Shown: one piece after another, positions 58,911 through 64,000 of the stretch
How positions within the stretch are numbered: position 1 is the first letter of the stretch
Layout: every line of letters starts with the position of its first letter
NCBI RefSeq assembly: GCF_004379255.2
Contig: NC_056044.1
Span: 3,125,001 to 3,189,000 of the forward strand
Direction: 5' to 3'
DNA length: 64,000 nucleotides
From: Salvia splendens
Taxonomy: Eukaryota; Streptophyta; Magnoliopsida; Lamiales; Lamiaceae
Notes under the pieces: generated by a model
The model's database searches: none
Told to the model about the DNA's origin: nothing
What the model saw: the letters and a program-made list of their open reading frames with translations, nothing else
Program-made: the position numbers and the translations under genes

Positions 58911-61731
58911 ATGGATGCTGTAAGGGGCCAAGGCATGTATCCTTTGCACCGTTGCAAGACTATCCATTTGGTCGGTGATTCATTTCTCTTGCTGTTTTCA
59001 TTAAGATAAATTCTGAACTTTAGAGACTACAGAGTCATAATTTGGATTCACTCCATATTCTTACATGTAGGTGAGACATGCCCAAGGTTTCCACAATGTG
59101 TCTGGAGAAAAGGACCACAGTGCATACATGTCCCCAGAGTTTTTTGATGCAGCACTTACCCCTCTTGGCTGGAAACAGGTCATAATAGATGGCATATCAT
59201 GCTAATTGTGTGTTATCTGAATTTGGAATGGTTCCTACTTTCTTCAATGTAACTTCCATGCTTGTTTAGTAGGAAAATTAGAATGGATATGCTTGTAACT
59301 GTAAGTGGAAAGGTCTTGGCAATATTTTTTGATATGTTTTCTTTTCTTATCAAAAGAAAAGCAACCAAAATGACTTTTTCATACCCGTTGTACAGGTAGA
59401 CAATCTGCAGAAGCATGTTCATTCCAAAGGTATTTCAAAGAAGATTGAATTAGTAGTTGTTTCCCCTTTATTAAGGTGAGTGTGCTGAAGTTCTGTTTCT
59501 TCTCCGGTCTCTTATAATTTATACTAATATGAAACTTTCATCAAAGACTTCGTTGTTGAATATATGTGTCTAGAATTGTAGTATAACTCTAGTGAGTAGC
59601 TTTCGTATTCTGGAAGGCATTTTAACTAGTTTCTTTTGATCAGGTCTTCACTAATAACTTTACTGATCAAAAAATTTGTATCAGTGGAGAAAGTGGTTTG
59701 TTCCAGAAGTATACTATTACATGTCATTTATTGTGATCGTGTACTTCGTCAGTGTAGCATTATAAAAAATATTTTTCTTCTATATAAAATAAATAAGACC
59801 TTTGAGTGGATATTAGTGAAGAACCAGTAGAGTAGTAAGTGTCGATCTTTATTTACAGCATCTGAATTATCAATGACATTGCAAGTTGACTGCAGGACTA
59901 TGCAAACTGCTGTTGGGGTTTTTGGTGGAGGAGGTTTTGATGATGGCATCAAAGCAGCTCCTCTGATGACAGAAAATGCTGGGGAAAGTGATCGTCCAGC
60001 AATTTCAAGTCTCAATGCCCCACCATGTGTGGCAATGGAACTTTGTCGAGAGCGTATGGTATGCAATGACTCACTTAATTGTTTGAAGTCTCGGAGATAT
60101 TTAATGATGCTCTCGTTTTATTTTATGGAGTATCTTTCTTGCTATCTAGTGTGACGTTCATAACTGCAACTCCTGCCAGTAAAAGTGTTATTTGGTTTTT
60201 AAGTGTTTCTTATCTTATTGCATATCATGCGACACTATGAGAAGCAATAGAAGTGTTCTGTTTTGAAAGTATTTGGAGTGATTTTCTATCTTGTGACAAA
60301 ATTCTGCATCACTATCCTCTCAGATTAATGGAAAAAGGCCTTTTTATATGAAAAAGGATGAAAAATTACATATTTTCATTTGTCTTTCTGAAGCACCAGT
60401 AGTATATTTGAAGTATAATGTAAGTCTTTAGCTGCACATAGAGATTTTCTGAGAAAAAATAGATAGTTCTCCCCACATTTCATCTTATATTGATGGGTGC
60501 TAGAAGATTTCTTACTCTTTATTAATCTAGTGCACTATTTAGGTCAGCCATTGTCTTCCTCACTTACAATTGTGGTTCGTCATACTGGTATTTATTTATT
60601 ACTGGTCGTTAAGAAGTCTGTATCTTAGGAATTTTTTTTAAATGCAAGTGAAGGAAACGGAGCCATTCTATGGTTCATGATGAACACACCACATTAATCT
60701 TTCTGTTTGTATTGAACTGCTGCAGGGAGTTCACTGGTGTGACAAGAGAAAGAACATAACTGAGTATAAGCCTCTCTTTCCTGCTATTGATTTTTCACTG
60801 GCAAGTAAATTGTCCTTGTCTTCTTCCTTCTTCGTCAAATGAGCCAGAAAAGAGTTAATTATCCCATGTTTTCGTACATATCATATTGTCACTTATTATT
60901 TACCTTCTGATTATCTTCAGATAGAAACTGATGACGACACTCTCTGGACTGTAGATGTTCGAGAAGCTAATGAAGAAGTGGCTGAGAGAGGCCAGAAATT
61001 CTTGAACTGGTAAACTTTTTGATTCTCAATCAACTTTCCAGGACTAGTTTATTAAGTTTCTAAAAGAATGAGAAACGATATATGACTAATTCTCGAACGT
61101 GATGCAGGTTGTGGACGCGGGAGGAGTCTGAGATAGCTATTGTTACTCACAGTGGATTCTTAATCCATACCCTTTCTGCATATGGAGATGACTGCCAGCC
61201 TCCTGTGAAGGAAGAGATCTGCAGACCGTAAGTCTTTCTTTTTTCGTTATTTTGTTTCTTAATCAATGCACATCTTCTGGTGACTGGCATTGAATATCCA
61301 TGTATGATAGTATGGTCCAATATTCAATTTTGGGGTGTCCAATCATAAAATCTCATATTAATATCAAATAAAGCTAACGCAGTAAGTTCTGTTGCATTGT
61401 CTTTTGCCAACCTCTTGTTATGTTGTTTCAATATGCATCAAAAGCTGAAGTTTGATATATGAAACTGATCAAAGAAGACAAAACTGATTTACTTGTGCAG
61501 ATTCAACAATTGTGAACTTCGATCAATGGTGTTTGTGGATAGAAGGTATTAGTAAGTACAGAAGATTAATATACCTGCAATATGGATTTCTTCTTCCCTA
61601 TGGTTTAATATTCTCACTCTTATTTTCCATGTTGCAGTATGGCCGCGTCAAGTTCCTCGAAAACTAATTTCCCAGGAAAAATTCCAGACGGGACGGATGC
61701 TCCTAGCGAAGACGCCGTTGAGAAAAACTGA
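58911..61731 (+). CDS. Phosphoglycerate mutase-like (histidine phosphatase superfamily) protein
   Basis: Nine exons (58911-58970, 59071-59178, 59396-59475, 59896-60058, 60726-60800, 60921-61009, 61108-61227, 61501-61545, 61638-61731) join in frame to 277 residues. The protein belongs to the plant branch-1 histidine phosphatases annotated as 'phosphoglycerate mutase-like protein 1' (for example Arabidopsis At2g17280, about 271 residues). The N-terminal LVRHAQGFHN holds the phospho-accepting His (about residue 23), and VTHSGF holds the second catalytic His (about 206). VVSPLLRTMQTAVGVF and CRERMGVHWCDKR are other family landmarks. True glycolytic mutase activity is not implied, and the substrate is unknown. 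The intron after exon 5 starts with GC (CTG/GCAAGT) instead of GT; using the nearby GT would bring a stop at once. The other introns are GT-AG. Confidence 0.92.
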
Positions 61732-62059
61732 TGGCTGCTTTGGATTGACAAGAAATTTGGTTGTGAATCTTCCTGAACATGGTTAAGTTATTGGGGATTC
61801 TTTTCAGTAGGGATTCAAATTTAAGTAGCTCAAGTTATTTAAACTCTACCACCACTATTTCTTTTTATGGTTTAGACAAACTTCAGCAGAGAATCACTAT
61901 TTTGCACATGCAAATCATTATAAGCTAAACAGTCGATTTTGTCTCATAGTTTGATAATTGGCAAACACAAGATGTACTCAGTCAGGTACATATTATCTAT
62001 CTATTTAAGGATTGTGACAACAAAAATACAATTAAGGACCTGGCATTCTATGATCAACA
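61732..62059. other. 3' flanks of convergent genes
   Basis: This is the gap between the stop codons of the mutase-like gene (+) and the orphan gene (-). No further feature was seen. Confidence 0.5.
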
Positions 62060-62668
62060 TCAACTAATCTTTAGTTTCTTCAACACTACAGCATCATCAT
62101 CATCATCACCCGGCATCGGGCCATGATCAACGCAAACGTTCGGTCTCTTGCGTTTCTTCTTGGCGGGTGCAGCATTAATCCGCTTCGGGCCAAAAACAGG
62201 CCGCAGTCTCTTGCGTTTCTTCTTGGGGGGTGTTGTCTCCTGAAGCTTGGTTTTCACCAATCGAACGAGATCATTGCTAAAATCATAAGTCCACCACGCA
62301 TTCTTGACTTTGCAGGCAGACTGAACCATTAGTGCGAAGATTTTAGAAACGGCATAGGTGAAATAGTAAGGAGATTTAGTCTCCTTTGGTAGTAAAGAAG
62401 AATCATATCGGTCTCGTTTAACGGATGGCGTAGAACGAAACTTGGTGAGCACGAATCGAGCCATATCGAGAACGCACTCATGGTCGTAGGACCACTCTTG
62501 CGGCAGCTTGTGCTCAATCTTGACAACCGTTACAAACGCCTTAGATATGGATTTTATTTGTTGAGCCTCGTGGTGGAGTTGATCGGCGATCCATTGCCGA
62601 TCGTCTGACCACCGTGGACCGGGATGCAGCGGTGGTTTTCTCGCAGAGAATTTGATTTCCGATTCCAT
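62060..62668 (-). CDS. Unrecognised lysine/arginine-rich, probably nuclear protein
   Basis: A single exon encodes 202 residues from ATG 62668 (MESEIKFSARKPPLHPGPRW). An in-frame ATG at 62692 lies almost at the transcription start predicted from the TATA box, so I prefer the inner one. The N-terminal half has a Trp-rich motif (PGPRWSDDRQWIADQL) and predicted helices. The C-terminal third has two similar basic clusters (PPKKKRKRLRPVFGP and PAKKKRKRPNVCVD) that look like nuclear localisation signals, then an acidic DDDDDD run and the end LKKLKIS. I do not recognise a family. The nearby sequence at 63530-64000 is a diverged paralog, so this is a small, locally duplicated family. Confidence 0.7.
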   Translation of the reverse strand: MESEIKFSARKPPLHPGPRWSDDRQWIADQLHHEAQQIKSISKAFVTVVKIEHKLPQEWSYDHECVLDMARFVLTKFRSTPSVKRDRYDSSLLPKETKSPYYFTYAVSKIFALMVQSACKVKNAWWTYDFSNDLVRLVKTKLQETTPPKKKRKRLRPVFGPKRINAAPAKKKRKRPNVCVDHGPMPGDDDDDAVVLKKLKIS

Positions 62669-62689
62669 TCTCAAGAGATGATGGCATGG

Positions 62690-62716
62690 CATGGCATGGC
62701 TTGGCTTGGCTTGGCT
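62690..62716. repeat. Pentanucleotide repeat (GGCAT)n/(GGCTT)n
   Basis: Three GGCAT units pass into three GGCTT units directly at the 5' end of the orphan gene. Unit-number changes here would alter the leader or the upstream start. Confidence 0.8.
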
Positions 62717-62719
62717 ATG

Positions 62720-62727
62720 TATTTATA
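62720..62727 (-). promoter_or_regulatory. TATA box of the orphan gene at 62060-62668
   Basis: TATAAATA on the minus strand gives a predicted start near 62696, about 28 bp before the preferred ATG at 62668. Confidence 0.55.
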
Positions 62728-62729
62728 GA

Positions 62730-63529
62730 GAGAGGAGTTGTAGGGCTTTCCAAAGTTAAACCACTTTCAATAAGGCAATATTGATTTCTACAATTATCAA
62801 TATATTTCCCTTATATAAATTTTAATTTTTGGTGTTATAGAGAGACGCTTTCATAAGCGATAAGCCAATATTGATTTGAATAAAATTTGGAGAGGAAAAG
62901 AATCCTGGAGTTCGATTTTATAACTAGTAAGGTATTCGATTTGATTTGATTTGATTTGATTTTGATTTAATTTGTTTGATAATTACACTATCTATTTTAC
63001 TGAAAACAATTAGTAAACTCAAATATATGGAGTATATTATTAATTCAAATCTGTTTCGATTCTATTTCATCGCATAACTTTAACCTAATTTAATTACTAA
63101 TTTTAGATTTTTATTCTTGTAAAATTTAATTATAATAATATATATCTACATTATTTATTTGTTCATATAAGTCGGGTTGAGAAATTCAGATGAATTTAAC
63201 AAACCATCTTACATTACGTATCAAAGATATGATCTCAAATTCTTTATATGGAGTACAGTTTTATAAGCTTTAATAAATTGTGCCAATTAATGGTCACAAT
63301 GATTTTTTAAACAAATCATATTGCTCATAAACAAAAACAATTTTGAATCGAAGACAATCTATCAAATATATACTTCTAAGTTGTTTTTGGTTTGAAAATA
63401 AATTATCAAACACAAGAAGTAGTCCGGTAACAATTTATGTACTTATTTAAGGGCAAATTAATACACATTGTGCATGATTACAACAAAAATATAGCAATAC
63501 AGATTGTGAGTAAGATGTTGACATTCATT
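62730..63529. other. AT-rich spacer between orphan paralogs
   Basis: No gene is seen. A (TTTGA)n microsatellite lies at about 62936-62962. Confidence 0.5.
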
Positions 63530-64000
63530 CTAACTGATCTTGAGTTTCTTGAACGGTAAAGCATCAACATCATGATCAACAAACGGTCTCTCGAGTTTCT
63601 CGTTCGAGGCCGATGGCGTATGATCAGCAATATCAATCTCCATCGGGTCATCACAATGAATCCCAAAAACGGGTGGTGATCGCTTGAGTTTCTTCTTAGC
63701 AGCAATATCAACCGGCAAGGGGCCGTGATCAAAACAAAGGCATGGCCGTCTCTTGAGTCTCTTCCCGGGCGTACGAGTTGTGTCGGGACGAAGCTTTTCT
63801 AATACTAATCGAACGAGATAAGTCATAGGACAAGTCTACCATCTTCAACTTGTAATCAAACTTGACCAACTTTAAAAACACTAAAAATGTGGACTTAATT
63901 ATATTGTGAGACTTATTAGAGCGAAGTTGTTTGGCGATCCAACGCCGGTCCCACCACCGTGGACCGGGATGCAGCGGTGGTTTTCTGCCGGAGGAGAACA
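63530..64000 (-). pseudogene. Diverged, broken paralog of the 62060-62668 gene (runs off the window)
   Basis: Near the window edge the minus strand encodes RKPPLHPGPRWWDRRWIAKQL, matching the start of the neighbouring gene. The end encodes two basic/His motifs (LCFDHGPLPVD, AAKKKLKRSPPVFG) and the same terminal FKKLKIS, with stop TAG at 63532-63530. Compared with its neighbour it lacks an internal segment of roughly 60 residues. The N-terminal and C-terminal parts are in different frames, with the shift near 63826 (SYDLS in one frame, TYLVRLVLEKL in the other). The missing segment plus frameshift suggests a decayed copy, although an intron could explain part of it. Confidence 0.6.

Noticed and set aside
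1..64000. Biosynthetic or defence gene cluster
   Set aside because: Neighbouring genes belong to unrelated cellular processes with separate promoters and the usual spacing. Nothing suggests joint function.

Overview
This is a 64 kb piece of a flowering-plant nuclear chromosome. The evidence is multi-exon genes with GT-AG introns, an AT-rich background, Stowaway-, Harbinger- and hAT-like MITEs, a Ty1/copia retrotransposon primed by initiator tRNA-Met, and plant-only gene families (GT43 xylan synthase, SUT4 sucrose carrier). Protein wording suggests a eudicot, perhaps an asterid such as Lamiales. That is an impression, not a computed placement.

Gene layout, left to right: (1) the 3' part of an amino acid permease gene (+), with an in-frame stop at 120-122; (2) a five-KH-domain RNA-binding protein (-, 1189-4749), convergent with it; (3) a long gene-poor stretch, about 6.5-16.7 kb, filled with MITEs and foldback elements; (4) an inositol-trisphosphate 5/6-kinase (+, 17200-20531), convergent with (5) UFC1, the UFM1-conjugating enzyme (-, 21342-23691); (6) IRX14-type GT43 xylan synthase (-, 26755-30136); (7) DBR1 lariat debranching enzyme (+, 32432-37120); (8) a tRNA-Cys(GCA) gene missing 11 nt of its T arm (38217-38277); (9) SUT4-type sucrose transporter (-, 39400-42782).

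From 42.9 to 57.6 kb the sequence is mostly mobile. It holds a 2 kb Harbinger element with a decayed ORF1 next to the SUT4 start, two Stowaway-like MITEs, a complete copia element with apparently identical LTRs but a frameshift in pol (45912-50595), three apparently identical 307-bp tandem repeats, a 1.27 kb palindrome made of two inverted MITEs, a TATA-equipped orphan gene with Cys-rich motifs, and a SINE with a perfect 17-bp target duplication. The right end carries a phosphoglycerate-mutase-like gene (+, 58911-61731) with a GC-AG intron. It is followed by an unrecognised, lysine/arginine-rich gene (-, 62060-62668) and a decayed neighbouring paralog that runs off the window.

The cellular genes are unrelated housekeeping or growth genes (RNA processing, ufmylation, inositol phosphate, xylan, sugar transport) and do not form a pathway cluster. 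I found no new multi-gene system. The most unusual items are the two orphan loci, the parent/derivative Harbinger pair, the young copia copy, the 307-bp triplication, and transposons lying directly against the UFC1 and SUT4 start regions. All coordinates, splice sites and repeat alignments were read by eye; no search or alignment was run.
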